From Phymorhynchus buccinoides (lineage: Eukaryota; Mollusca; Gastropoda; Neogastropoda; Raphitomidae): DNA of 64,000 nucleotides. The stretch lies in NCBI GenBank assembly GCA_017654935.2, contig CM065711.1:27783807-27847806 (forward strand), written 5' to 3'. Positions 31,231 to 42,482 of the stretch are shown in pieces. Both the position numbers and the translations under genes were made by a program. Position 1 is the first letter of the stretch. The number at the start of each line of letters is the position of its first letter. The notes beneath the pieces are model-generated. The model was given only the letters and a program-made list of their open reading frames with translations. It had not been told where the DNA came from and searched no databases.

Positions 31231-31934
31231 TACTTGTAATGTTAAACACTGGTGTTCCAACGTGTGTTGAATGTAATCTGTACACATATTATAAAATTCA
31301 CTTTGTGTGTGTGTGTGTGTGTATGTCTGTGTGCGTGTCTGTCCGAGCTGCAAGCAAGCTGGTGGCAATGAGTAATGATATATAGGTGATGCCATGAGCT
31401 ACGTGAGCAAAGTGCCCTAAGCCCGCACAGCACTAGTATGACATACATCAAGTGTACTTCCCCCCGAAGACGGAGTGTGGCTGCCCATGTGGCGGGGTCA
31501 TCAAAAAACGGTCACACGCGTAATGTTCTCATCCCTTGCCGATGCATTTGTGCCCTAGTGTTCAAGTGCTTCCGCTGTTGGGATGATCCCTGGAGTCTTT
31601 TAGCCAGGGTACGTCAGTCAACAACAAGTGTACAAACTCATGTAATCTAGTTTTTCAATATTGTGCCAAAGTTATATTTTTTCGGTGGATGGCTGTTGTG
31701 CAATTTGATATGGGTTTTTAAAATATTGTCCCTGGTTTTTAAAATATTGTCCCTGGTTTTTAAAATATTGTCCCTGGTTTTTAAAATATTGTCCCTGGTT
31801 TTTAAAATATTGTCCCTGGTTTTTAAAATATTGTCCCTGGTTTTTAAAATATTGTCCCTGGTTTTTAAAATATTGTCCCTGGTTTTTAAAATATTGTCCC
31901 TTGGTTATCTTAATTTTTTTTATTGTGTGCAATA
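31231..31934. repeat. GT tract, (CAA)n-tailed repeat and a 21-bp minisatellite
   Basis: About 31300-31345 is (GT)n. About 31455-31630 is a (CAA)n-tailed repeat. About 31712-31900 is nine near-perfect units of TTAAAATATTGTCCCTGGTTT (21 bp). Because 21 is divisible by three, the array stays open in several frames (FKILSLV repeats) without being a gene. Confidence 0.85.
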
Positions 31935-32492
31935 CAGTGGAATCCGCTTAATCGGCCACTTTTGGGACCAGGAAAAATATGGCCGATAAAGCGAATCGGC
32001 CGATAAAACGAACATCGAGATACTGTATGACGCAATTATGCAAGTCAAAAGCAATGACGTCAAAATTAAATGTTGCAGTTCAAATTCAAATTCTTTCCCT
32101 TTTTGTGATGTGTGTGTGTGTGTTTATTAATCCTACAACTTGACAGAAGCACGAGTAAAAGACAATGATTTTGTTTTCTTGAGTGATTTTAACGCCATGC
32201 AGGGTCTTTCAATTGACAACAGCTCACCTTCCAACTTCACACTCAACCATGTAAACATCAAAAGCGTGTTGTCAGTTTGTCTGCCTCTGTTGTTCTCCCT
32301 CTCAAAAAGGGGTAAAGAGGAAAAATTAGAGAGAAAAAGTGTCCAATAAAGCGAAATTGAAGATTTCAGCTTTGGCCGTAAAAACGAACAAAATAACACA
32401 TGCTTAAGAAGAAAAAATTCCGTTCCAGAGGAAATTGGCCGATTAAGCGGCTTTGGCCGATTATCCGATGGCCAATTAAACGGATTCCACTG
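31935..32492. mobile_element. pogo/Tigger-like MITE (CAGTGGAATCC ends)
   Basis: It begins CAGTGGAATCCGCTTAATCG and ends CGGATTCCACTG, with TA on both sides. GGCCGATAAAGCG motifs are repeated inside each arm. 558 bp. A 69-codon interior frame (32140-32349) is not recognised. Confidence 0.8.
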
Positions 32493-33870
32493 TATTCGTT
32501 ATCTTGACCAAATCAAGATAAAAAAAAATTAAAAAAAAGCAATCAGCTCAGCATTACAACTTGTGTGCAGTATTGTGTTTGCTCTTTTGAAAAAAGATCT
32601 GCTTTTTTTTTAAGCCCTTCATTGCGACAGGAAAATGTAATTTCCTGTTTGCTCACACTCGGTTAGGCGGGATCATTCACACACACACACACACACACAC
32701 CTTGAAATTACTCCCCTTAATTATTTCCGAACAATTCCTATTTTATTCTGTTTACCAACAGCTGCTTGATACTTTCTTGTTTCCGAGTAAAAGTGTGTGA
32801 TGTGGTATGTGGTGTCATGCGGGTTTCATGCGATGTGATGTTTGTGGTGCGGTGGTTTGATTAGAAATGTTTTTATGTATGAGTGAGACTTAGTTTAACG
32901 TCCTCCGACCTGGAACAGGCACATATGGGACATTAGTAATAACTATGAATATAGTGGGACGATCCTGGAGGTACTGCAAAACCAGTAAAGTCCCTAAGTT
33001 TTTAAACAATCAAGATAGTTTGTTTTTTTGTATGTGATCTGATAGAATTAAAAGCCTTCACACACGTGTCAAATTTAGTCAAGCGATACAGGTTTTGAGT
33101 CTCGCCAATTGTTCGGAAATAATTAAGGGGAGTAATTTCTTGGTGTGTAGGAGTTATCTTGCCTAATTCAATCGGTCAAACAGGGGAAGTTACTCTACCA
33201 TCAGATAGATCCCCCAAATAGGGATGATTACCATCTGGAGGAGGGGGGATTGCTGTCATGTATATTTTTGACATCTGTAGAGTCACCCCTTTCCAAAAAA
33301 ATGCATGATAGCAATCTGAAGGTGGTAACTTTCTGTCCGTTAACATGTGATTTATAATGGTACCCCTTATTGTGCAGCATTTTTGGTAAGGGGGACCCTA
33401 CAGATGTCAAGACTGTATGATAGCAACCCCCCCCCCCCCCCCCAACAATCCTCCTCCGAACATGCAGCGTTTGAGTAGATCTAGATCTAGACACACTCGG
33501 TTTGTGTTTCTCACATCTGTTCTCTATCAAGCCACCTGGGTCAATCTCAATGTTTATTTCTTTGCGAGTTCTCGACGTTTTGCAAGTTAGATCAGTTTGT
33601 AACCCCTCTTTCTATTTCAAATGTTTGCAAATCGTTCACTCTTCGATGCCATTGTTGCTATGGTATTTGACCAAGTAAGTCGGGGTAAGCAACTCTAATT
33701 TTCACGAAGTACTCACCCTTTTTCCGAAAAACGTCTATTATTTAACTTTATTGAGCATTTTAAACGATTGGAAATTTTCATCTTGTTTCTATCGAATGAG
33801 TTGGATCGTCTGAGAAGCTGTAATAAAAAAAAAAGTGGTTTTTTTTTAATGTGAAAGAGTGCCATGTGAT
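32493..33870. other. Intergenic: inverted-repeat element and unassigned sequence
   Basis: A MITE with perfect 30-odd-bp ends occupies 32704-33139. About 32885-33000 inside it matches the CATATGGGACATTAGTA repeat also seen at 38505-38650, 42535-42660 and 52755-52835. About 33230-33440 holds two inversely related halves around a poly-C tract. About 33500-33860 has nothing recognised. Confidence 0.6.
32704..33139. mobile_element. MITE with 30-odd-bp perfect terminal inverted repeats
   Basis: The left end GAAATTACTCCCCTTAATTA (continuing TTTCCGAACAATT) is exactly mirrored at the right end. The interior is non-coding and contains another dispersed repeat. Confidence 0.85.
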
Positions 33871-33873
33871 ATA

Positions 33874-34011
33874 CAGTGCAACCTCCCTTATAAGACCTCC
33901 CATTGTAAGACTCCCTCCCATATAAGACCGACTTCTGAGAGCCATTGCCCTTTGTAAGTATTAAAATTACCTCGCTTATAAGACCCCTCCCTTATAAGGG
34001 AGGTTCCACTG
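33874..34011. mobile_element. CTCCCTTATAA-type pogo-like MITE
   Basis: It starts CAGTGCAACCTCCCTTATAA and ends GGGAGGTTCCACTG, flanked by TA. It is one of the cleanest copies of the family clustered in intron 5. Confidence 0.8.
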
Positions 34012-34211
34012 TATAGTGAGTGATTATTATGCTCTGTGGTGGCTTTACTTAGATGGCTTTTATGATTGGTTGACATTGTCCCTGCAGTACGGGCCAATAG
34101 TAAAAGAGAGCTGTACAATGCATGGTGTTCCCACAGTGTTGGAATGTCGTGGTGCAGCTTATAGTCCTTCGTGGAAGACTGTGTCGTTATGTTGTTGTCT
34201 TACTCCGGCTT

Positions 34212-34796
34212 AACCCTTTCACCGCCAAAGTCGCATTTTAGCACCACGGTCATTCCCTGTTGGGATACCGGGGAGTCTTTTGTAAAAATATAGTTCCCCC
34301 CCCCTGTGCTTGAAACGTCCCCTAATCTGCCACTCTCTGTGACTCTGCCTTTTCCCTTTGCTTTCTATCATCTACTGGTACTATTCTTTTCTGTCTTATT
34401 GGCCCATTCTCCTGTCTTTTTTCAAAACAATCTTACAAATAATTTGTCTCCTTTGAGCTCCTCCGAAATCGGAATGTGTCGGCTGTACGCAGCGGGGAGA
34501 CCAGTGAAAACTGAAAACCAGACGCATATGTACCTTACCCATTATGGCCATATGGCCTGGGAACACAGAACAAGAAGAAGAAGCACCACGGTGATTTAAC
34601 ACCTATGTCACTAAAAGGCATCAAAATGGGGTCTATTATCCAAAGACCCTATTGTCTTAGTTTTGGGAAGTAAGGATAGACCTTATTTTATATATGTCAC
34701 AGAAGAATCCCCAACACTGCAGATGGATTTTGTTCTCTACCCAAGTAAATTTGATGGAACTTTTTGGCTGAAATATGGCTGGTGGTGAAAGGGTTA
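34212..34796. mobile_element. TTAACCCTTTCACCGCCA element split by a SINE-like repeat
   Basis: The left end TTAACCCTTTCACCGCCAAA and the right end GGTGGTGAAAGGGTTAA are inverted. The continuous interior is interrupted at about 34250-34585 by a minus-strand copy of the GGGGATACC...CATATGGCC repeat. Uninterrupted copies are at 25590-25840 and 35561-35801. Confidence 0.75.
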
Positions 34797-35372
34797 AAGG
34801 GGCACCCTGACGGATGAACTTTTCCAAGAAATACGTCGAGATCATCAGAAAGACAGCCTTTTCAAGGATCAGACCACTCAACTTTGCTCTGGTTTCCTAG
34901 AAATCAAACCTGTCAAAACAACGATTCCTCCTTGGCGGAGTTGCCAGAGAGCCGAGAAGCCATTTTGGATGGGGTGGGTGGAGGCCACTCATTGTGGTTG
35001 AAGCTTTTTTTCTTCTTTGTAGTGCAGTAAAAAGAAAAATTGGAGCTATTTCCTTTGTTGTGAGCGAAACTCCTTTTGGTAAACTGTATAACATTTTTAT
35101 AAAAAAATAAATAAAAAGGCTTGTATTGTGGAAATGCCGTGCAAACGACTTGATCTAAACTCAGGCAGCCATTAGAAAAGAGAAGGCACATGCCTTCTCT
35201 TTCACTGAAAGAATTTGACTTCCAGCACCTCCACCAAGGAGGAATCGCTGATTTGACGGTTTGATTTCTACGACACCAGAGCAAAGTGAGTGTTGCAATC
35301 TCTGTAAAGGGTGTTTTCCTGGTGATCTCGACGTGTTTCTTGCAAGAAATCATCCGTCAGGGTGCCCCTTTA
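34796..35372. mobile_element. AAAGGGGCACCCTGACGGAT element
   Basis: Inverted ends AAAGGGGCACCCTGACGGAT / CATCCGTCAGGGTGCCCCTT. The interior arms share ACTTTGCTCTGGTTTCCTAG and CGATTCCTCCTTGGCGGAG. Related to 4402-5352 and 61489-61878. It abuts the preceding element. Confidence 0.8.
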
Positions 35373-36580
35373 AAGACTCCAGAGATCATCCCAACAGCCG
35401 AAGCACTTGAACACTATGGTACAAATGCACCAGCTGGGGATGAGAACATTACGTGTGTGTGAGACCGTTTTTGATTACCCTGCCACGTGGGCAGCCACAC
35501 TCCGACTTCGGAGGATTTTTAGACTGATGATGTTATGATGCTAGGAGCTTGTCATGGCTTAACCCCTTCAACACCAGCCATCATCAGCCAAAATTTACCA
35601 TTAAACTTACCTGGGTAAAGAAAATATTCTGTCTGCAATATTGGGGATTCCTCTGTGACATGCCTAAAATAGGGCCTACCCTTACCTCCCAAAATTAAGA
35701 ACATAAGGTCACTGGATACCAGACCCTCATTTGATGCCTTTCAGTGACATGGGTGTTCAATCATTGTGGTGCCAAGAGGCGACAGTGGCGATGGAAGGGT
35801 TTTAAGACAACCCCTGCACAACCATGCAGAACATAACATTTTGATGTAGCCTTGGTGTTCTAGCTTATGTCAACTGGTCTGACACAGCCTCATGCCAAGG
35901 CGATCATGGAAGACTATCACTCTCAATGTAAGGGCCATTTGCACTGGCTCTGGTGCTGCAGCCAAAGGGATGGGTTGGTCTTCGGGGACCTTCCCCAACA
36001 CAGCAGTTTTGGGAGGAACATTTAGTTTATGTATATTTTCAGATTTTTTTTTCAAGCCAACTTTAGTTTGCCATAACTTTTCTTAATTAACATCTTGACC
36101 TTTACCAAAGAAATATATTTAAAAATTCAATGAAGAACATACACCCAAAGTATTATTACAAACAGATGCTTGGTGCAGTTTTTGTTTAAGATCTCTAGAT
36201 TCAGTCTTTTGTGTGGGATGGAACAGCTGTGCCAACACCAACTGTCATTAAATCCCTTTGGGCCGAGAGAGTGGGGATGTACCCTGGGCAAGGCTTCTCC
36301 ACTGTCGCGCAAATTTTAGCCCAGCCCGCGGGAATAGCAGCTGCCCCCCTCTGCTACCTGGCAGTCATTGTCGGAAACGACAGTCCGGCACATTTGATGG
36401 TGCTTTCAACTCAACTCTATTCTACAAATATCTGTTTATATCTATTTTTGCGTACAGTGGCACGGGCGCTACTCTTTCAGTTTTACACTGGTTTCCGTAT
36501 TTTTAATATTACCAGAAACTGAACTTCAGTTATTTTTTTACCACAAGCGATTTGGGGCGTTTTGAACTTAGTCTGGTGGT
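35373..36580. other. Intergenic repeats
   Basis: A minus-strand (CAA)n-tailed repeat (35373-35520) is followed by a CCCTTTCA/TGGAAGGGTT element (35561-35801). About 36220-36390 is a repeat with GGGGATGTACCCTGGGCAAG and CATTGTCGGAAACGAC, shared with 43840-43970. Nothing coding was recognised. Confidence 0.65.
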
Positions 36581-37320
36581 TCTATCTTGGAAGTTTACAA
36601 AGGCAATGTAATAATTTTACAAGGTTTATCAGACTCAAACTGTCTCTGTGGCGTGTCTATCATTTTAACTGTCTGTCTCGTTATCTCTCTCTCTCTTAAC
36701 TTAATAATAATAATTGATAGTATTTCTATAGCGCCTTTCTATAATTATTTTACACTCAAGGCGCTTCCATTCACTGATACACCCGCAGTCACACAAGACA
36801 TTATTACCCAATCATTCACCCAGGTACAAGATCAAGAAACATTTACAAACCGAATGAGCTTTGAAAGTAGTGTGTCTTGGCCCCCTGAGTCGTCCGACAG
36901 GGCTCTTTGCCCCTGTACCCTGCCGGGGCCATGGGTCCCTAGACCCCTGCCTTTCATTTTTTTTTCATTTTGGGGAGTAATGCACCCATGTAATGATACA
37001 CCCGCAGTCAAACAAGACATTATTACTCAATCATTCACCCAGGTACAAGATCAAGAAACATTTACAAACCGAATGAGCTTTGAAAGTAGTGTGTCTTGGC
37101 CCCCTGAATCGTCAGACGGGGTTCTGCCCCTGTACCCTGCCGGGGCCATGGGTCCCTGGACCCCTGCCTTTCATTTTTTTCCGTTTTGGGGAGTAATGCA
37201 CCCATGCAGTGGCGATAATACTTACTGCGTTAACTTATTTCAATCGTTGTCTCTTGATGTGCTTGATCTCAACTTGATGTTACATATTGTTGTGATTTTG
37301 TATACTCTGTGATGCTTTCC
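36581..37320 (+). repeat. Direct duplication creating a spurious 241-codon frame
   Basis: A segment of about 235 bp (ACACCCGCAGTCA, TCATTCACCCAGGTACAAGA, GAATGAGCTTTGAAAGTAGT, CCCTGCCGGGGCCATGGGTC) occurs twice in tandem (about 36779-37008 and 37010-37210). It is bounded by TAGCGCC-type text common at LINE 3' ends. The long frame 36587-37312 spans both copies and has no protein-like character. Confidence 0.8.
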
Positions 37321-37499
37321 ACTCAACATTCCACAAATATGTATTGTGGCGTTTATATTAATTGTGTTCATCTTTTTTGTTGGCTTAAAAAAAAAAATTG
37401 TCAATTTTATTGATGGGCAAAAAAAGTTTATAATAAAACTTACTTTGGTTTGTTTTCAACAACTAAACGAAAAATGTGTGCGTGTGTGTGTGTGAATTT

Positions 37500-38265
37500 G
37501 CCCCAAAATTTCACATTTCAATTACGTTGGCCCTGTGATCTGGAACAGCCTACCTTTCTCTGTCCGTCATGCACAAACTCTGTCCTCTTTTAAGTCTCAG
37601 CTGAAAACTCACCTCTTCTCTCTGTGTCTTACTCCTAACTGTACCCAGCCCTGTTTGTTCCTGGTATTGTGGTCGTGGGTACGTCTTGGGCGGTTGATGC
37701 GGGTGGTGTGGTGTGGATTGGCCTAGGCTGGCAGAACGACTGGCAGTTTGGTCTGGTTTGCATTTTGCTACCCGTGTTGGCTGACTGGGTCGCACTCATG
37801 ATTTCGGTACGCACTTGCATGTAAAGTAGGCTTTGGGTAAGAATGTCTTTTCTGTGTGTTTGTGTGTGTGTGATGCGCACGTGCACATGTGAAGTATAGG
37901 ATTTGTATTTAATATATACTGACAGGCAGAAGTTCTGCACATACGCATTGCAAAAATCATCAAAAATGTAAATCAGATTCAAAATTAATTTTACTTTGGG
38001 TAATCCTAAATCATGCAATTGTACACACAGCATGATTTAGGATTACCCAAAGTAAAATTAATTTTGAATCTGATTTACATTTTTGATGATTTTTGCAATG
38101 CGTGTGTGCAGAACTTCTGCCTGTCAGTATATATATTTCTGAATGTTTTGTGTTTATTACTATTGTTGTTGTTGTTGTCTAAAGTTAACTTTGTAAGCGC
38201 TCTGAGCTCTTTGGAGAAAGAGTGCAACAAATATCCATTATTATTATTATTATTATTAATTGTAC
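37500..38265 (+). mobile_element. Non-LTR retrotransposon 3' end, interrupted by a palindromic MITE
   Basis: 37525-37630 reads IWNSLPFSVRHAQTLSSFKS and LKTHLFS, the usual C-terminus of ORF2 in several LINE clades. The tail (GTAAGCGCTCTGAGCTCTTT ... ATTATTATTATTA) lies at 38190-38260. A 227-bp palindrome (37911-38137) separates body from tail. Confidence 0.75.
37911..38137. mobile_element. 227-bp palindromic MITE
   Basis: Arms of about 105 bp starting ACTGACAGGCAGAAGTTCTG pair almost perfectly with CAGAACTTCTGCCTGTCAGT at the other end. The central loop is about AATTGTACACACA. It is inserted in a LINE 3' region. Confidence 0.85.
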
Positions 38266-39202
38266 TTCTTCTCTGTAGATACTGCGATCGCTCTCACAGT
38301 TTCTTGTCATCAGCGCAGAAGCATCATGCTGCCGTTATGCGCCTTACTAAGAAATACTTAGGCCTAGCATGTCCGTCTTCGGCTGGAAAAAAAATCTTTG
38401 TAAGAATTTCTAGAACAAAGGCAGGAGAATGGACCAGTAAGGCAGAAAGATAGCCTAGTCGATGACAGTATATAGGCCCAGCCACACTGGATCATCTGTA
38501 TCGTTAGAATTTCAGGACTTTCCTGGAGTTGCACTGCCTCTGGGCATTGCCTCCAGGATCGCTCCCACCATCTTTATATCTACTAATGTCCCATATGTGT
38601 CTGTTTCAGACCGGAGGACGTTAAACGGATTTTCATTCATACGATTTGATTCACTACCATCCGATTTTTGACATTTGTGAGGCATGATGGACGTGAAGTT
38701 CTACTGTCTAAATAAATCTGATGAAATCCTACTAGTTATATTCACTCTATTTGTAGTCTCCCGTACACGAATGTGATATAATAATAATAATAACACAGTG
38801 GAACCTCCTTTATAAGACCTCCCATTATAAGACTCCCTCCCCACTTCTCTGAGACATTGCCCTTCTTTGTAAGTATTAACATTACCTCCCTTATAAGACC
38901 CCTCCCTTAAAAAACCTCGTTTTGGATGATTTTTGAAGGTCTTATAATGGAGGTTCTACTGTAGTACATTTATATAGCGCTTTACTTCAAATGAACTCAA
39001 AGAGCTTTAACCCTTTCACCGCCAGCCATATTTCAGCTAAACATGTCCATTACATTTACCTGGGTAGAGAACAAAATCCATCTGCAGTATTGGGGATTCC
39101 TCTGTGACAGATATAAAATAAGGTCTAACCTTATCTCGCAAAACTAAGACAATAGGGTCTTTGGATAATATACCCCAATTTGATGCCTTTTAGTGACATA
39201 TA

Positions 39203-39414
39203 GGGAAGACGGGGTAAAAAGCGCATGGGCGGGTAAGACGCCCACCCCAATTATCTCATGAAATAAAGAAAATTTCAGTCAAATTTGCCCATGAGACGAA
39301 TGCTAGACATTAACGCTCGTCTCATGGGCAAAATGAGACTGAAATTTGCTTCATTTCATGAGATAATTGGGGTGGGCTTCTTACCCGCCCATGAGCTTTT
39401 TACCCCGTCTTCCC
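39203..39414. mobile_element. Foldback MITE GGGAAGACGGGGTAAAAAGC, copy 1
   Basis: A near-perfect palindrome of about 212 bp (arms contain AATTATCTCATGAAATAA and GCCCATGAGACGA). It lies within the CCCTTTCACCGCCA element. Confidence 0.85.
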
Positions 39415-39545
39415 CTAGGTGTTAAATCACTGTGGTGCTAAAATGCGACTTTGGCAGTGAAAGGGTTAAATATCTTATTTTTGTATCAGACATTTTATGC
39501 GATTCGTGTATTGCGGTCTACAGGAGCATGGTGAGCGAAAACAGT

Positions 39546-39753
39546 AGGGGAAGACGGGGTAAAAAGCTCATGGGCGGGTAAGAAGCCCACCCCAATTATC
39601 TCATGAAATAAGCAAATTTCAGTCGGAAGTAGACGAGCGTTAATGTCTAGCATTCGTCTCATGGGCAAATTTGACTGAAATTTTCTTTATTTCATGAGAT
39701 AATTGGGGTGGGCTTCTTACCCGCCCATGCGCTTTTTACCCCGTCTTCCCCTA
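39546..39753. mobile_element. Foldback MITE GGGAAGACGGGGTAAAAAGC, copy 2
   Basis: Second copy only about 130 bp beyond the first, very similar, with the loop in the other orientation. Confidence 0.85.
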
Positions 39754-39856
39754 GGGTTATTTTTAGACGGAAGTATTTCACGCGAATCATGACTCGCAGA
39801 CATCGTCACAATTGTATCGTAGCGAATCGAATCATATGCAGTGTGGCTGGGCCTTA

Positions 39857-41050
39857 ACCCCTTGACTGCCAAAGAAAATTAAAGAAAATATGGTAAAGGT
39901 AAAGATGTGCCACCCCCCCTGCATTTCTCGGTTAATTGTATTTTTTCCGTTTTTGCCTTTCTTACCATACATAAAGCTGTATTTTAGGAACATTTTTAGC
40001 TAATCCTCTTTTTGGAATAATAACCGTAACCCTAACCCTAGCCCTAAACCTAACCCTACCCCCCACTATGTACTGCAGTACACCGCGATTTGTCACAGTT
40101 GTGGTTCGTTCTCGGTTAATTGTATTTTTTCCGTTTTTGCCTTTCTTACCATACATAAAGCTGTATTTTAGGAACATTTTCAGCTAATCCTCTTTTTGGA
40201 ATAATAACCGTAACCCTAACCCTAGCCCTAAACCTAACCCTACCCCCCACTATGTACTGCAGTACACCGCGATTTGTCACAGTTGTGGTTCGTTCTCGGT
40301 TAATTGTATTTTTTCCGTTTTTGCCTTTCTTACCATACATAAAGCTGTATTTTAGGAACATTTTCAGCTAATCCTCTTTTTGGAATAATAACCGTAACCC
40401 TAACCCTAGCCCTAAACCTAACCCTACCCCCCACTATGTACTGCAGTACACCGCGATTTGTCACAGTTGTGGTTCGTTCTCGGTTAATTGTATTTTTTCC
40501 GTTTTTGCCTTTCTTACCATACATAAAGCTGTATTTTAGGAACATTTTCAGCTAATCCTCTTTTTGGAATACTAACCCTAACCCTAACCCTAGCCCTAAA
40601 CCTAACCCTACCCCCCACTATGTACTGCAGTACACCGCGATTTGTCACAGTTGTGGTTCGTTGCGTTTTTCCGTCTTATAGGGTTGGGGGTAGGGTTAGG
40701 GTTAGGGCTAGGGTTAGGGTGGGGGGTAGGGTTAGTATTCCAAAAAGGTTATTAGCTAAAAAGGTTCCTAAAATACAGCTTTATGTATGGTAAGAAAGGC
40801 AAAAACGGAAAAATACATTTAACCGAGAAATGTAGGGGGGGGTGGCACATCTTGACCTTTACCGAAAATATTGGACACATCATGCCATGAAAAGGACAAA
40901 TGATAGAGCCAATCTGGCAAAATGGTCTGGGGGTATAACTCTCTTGAACAAAAGCCAGCATATCAGCGTTCTTCCTCTTCATCTGATGACGTCATATGTG
41001 ATGTTATCCAGTCAGTATGTGATACGTTATACAGCAGTCAAGGGGTTAAG
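39857..41050. mobile_element. TTAACCCCTTGACTGCCA element carrying a telomere-motif foldback array
   Basis: Outer ends TTAACCCCTTGACTGCCA and GCAGTCAAGGGGTTAA match the intact 224-bp element at 53839-54062. Inside, 39892-40863 is a family T1 foldback whose left arm is tandemly repeated. Confidence 0.8.
39923..40660. repeat. Four 184-bp tandem units with CCCTAA motifs
   Basis: Units starting CTCGGTTAATTGTATTTTTT recur at a period of exactly 184 bp (about 39925, 40109, 40293, 40477). Each holds TAACCCTAACCCTAGCCCTA and CACTATGTACTGCAGTACAC. Identical 71-codon minus frames arise in three of them as a by-product. The matching right arm with (TTAGGG)n follows once (40680-40740). Confidence 0.9.
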
Positions 41051-41869
41051 CAAAGGGAAAAGGTGAGAGGTTAGAGGAAACGGCAACCACAGAACTTCCA
41101 GAAGGTGGGGGGACTGTTTGTACAAAAGACCTCCCAGCGGTATCCTCACGGAGAGTACAACTATACAACTTGGCACACCCTATAGATTTCTTTGCCAAGG
41201 GACTTTTTGTTGTTGCTTTGGGAGTACATTCGTATGGTATTCCATCTAGGTAATCAATCAATCAATCAATCAATCAATTCAATTCTTCTTCTTCTCCCGT
41301 TGAGAATCCACAATCATCCGTTTGATTTTATGATACTATATGCGGTGGAGGTCCGAAGTCGGGCATCAAAAAGAGGCAAAATAAAACAAAAACCTACTCT
41401 ACGAAGATGACCCAGCCAGCCGGGTCTCGCTGATCGAGCCCCCGACGTGATGCTGAGTCGGCAGGAACACCTAAACTAGGGGGGGGGGGGGGGGGGGGAT
41501 TGCATCTTGATGGAGGACTAGAACGAGCCGGCCAAAGAGGCAGACACAGCCTCCTCAGGTTTTGAGTTCCAGTCTTTGATGGTGCGCGGGAAGAAAGAAC
41601 TTCTCCTGATACAAATGCTGGGCCTAATGAGAGACTTAGTGCGATTTTTCTCACGCCAGAGGGCATGACGCTCGTGTGGGACTAATCCTCTCTATATTAT
41701 TAGTTGGGGATAAAGAAAGAGAGAGAGACAGTGAGTGGTCCTACCATCACTCTCTCTCTCACTACGCCCAAGTAAGAAAATCGCGTGATAAGCCCCTAGT
41801 GCATTGACTGCCCTCTGGCGTGAAAAATATCGCCATAGGTTGACCATTAGAAGAAGTATAGATAATATA
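41051..41869. other. Intergenic, mixed repeats
   Basis: About 41050-41155 is a CAGAACTTCCAGAAGGTGGG repeat tail; (ATCA)n lies at 41252-41275; a G-run at 41481-41498; (GA)n and (CT)n near 41720-41760. A minus frame with MPSGVRKIALSLSLGP text is not recognised. Confidence 0.55.
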
Positions 41870-42482
41870 GTTTTTTAAAACTATATAAAAGTTTGGTCAG
41901 ACCTCATCTAGAGTATGGAAATCAGGTTTGGAGTCCGTTTTTGAAGAGGCAATCGGCAGCATTAGAAAGGGTCCAAAGACGAGCAACAAAATTGATTAAA
42001 GGCGTTAGTCACCTTGATTACGAACACAGACTAAGAAAGTTGAAATTACCATCTCTGAAATACAGAAGAATTCGTGGGGATCTGATAAATACATACAAAA
42101 TTTTTCACAGTGATAACAATACTAATAAATTTTTGTTCCAGCTAACAACTGACTCAAGAACCCGTAACAGTGATTTAAAAATACTAACCCAGTATAGCCG
42201 AACTAATATTAGAATTTTTTTATTTTCTAACAGAGTAACAAAGTTTTGGAATACTCTTCCTGCACATATTAAACGAGCACAGAATCTAACACAATTCAAA
42301 AACCTCCTTGGTGGATACACCAACATATCAAAACTTCAATATGAGCATGACTAAAAGGCAGATTTGCCGAAAACAAAATACAAAAACCTCTCAGCTGTGC
42401 AAAAGTTCAAACAAAAATGACAGGACAGTGAAGAGGCCGCGAGGCCTAATGTCCTAACTACCTGACCTGACCTGACCTGTAT
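41870..42482 (+). mobile_element. 5'-truncated LINE (CR1/L2-like) with (CTGAC)n 3' end
   Basis: 41890-42354 encodes a reverse-transcriptase C-terminal region: LVRPHLEYGNQVWSPF, LERVQRRATKLIKG, LPSLKYRRIRGDLI, FLFSNRVTKFWNTLP. It ends in a stop and about 125 bases later in three to four CTGAC units. The catalytic core is missing, so this is a dead-on-arrival insertion. A short 3' microsatellite in place of poly-A is typical of CR1/L2-like elements. Confidence 0.85.

Larger units (their letters stand above)
38266..39856. mobile_element. Stack of nested elements
   Basis: From 38476 (GCCCAGCCACACT) to about 39852 (AGTGTGGCTGGGC) an outer pair of inverted ends encloses several units: a CATATGTG repeat (38505-38650); a pogo-like MITE (38796-38961); a CCCTTTCACCGCCA element (39009-39470) that itself holds a foldback (39203-39414); and a second foldback copy (39546-39753). 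The order gives a relative age series. Confidence 0.7.

Noticed and set aside
31663..31989. FKILSLV heptapeptide repeat protein
   Set aside because: The 21-bp minisatellite gives open frames on both strands; no gene structure around it.
36587..37312. 241-codon open frame
   Set aside because: It spans a direct duplication of non-coding repeat and has no recognised protein features.
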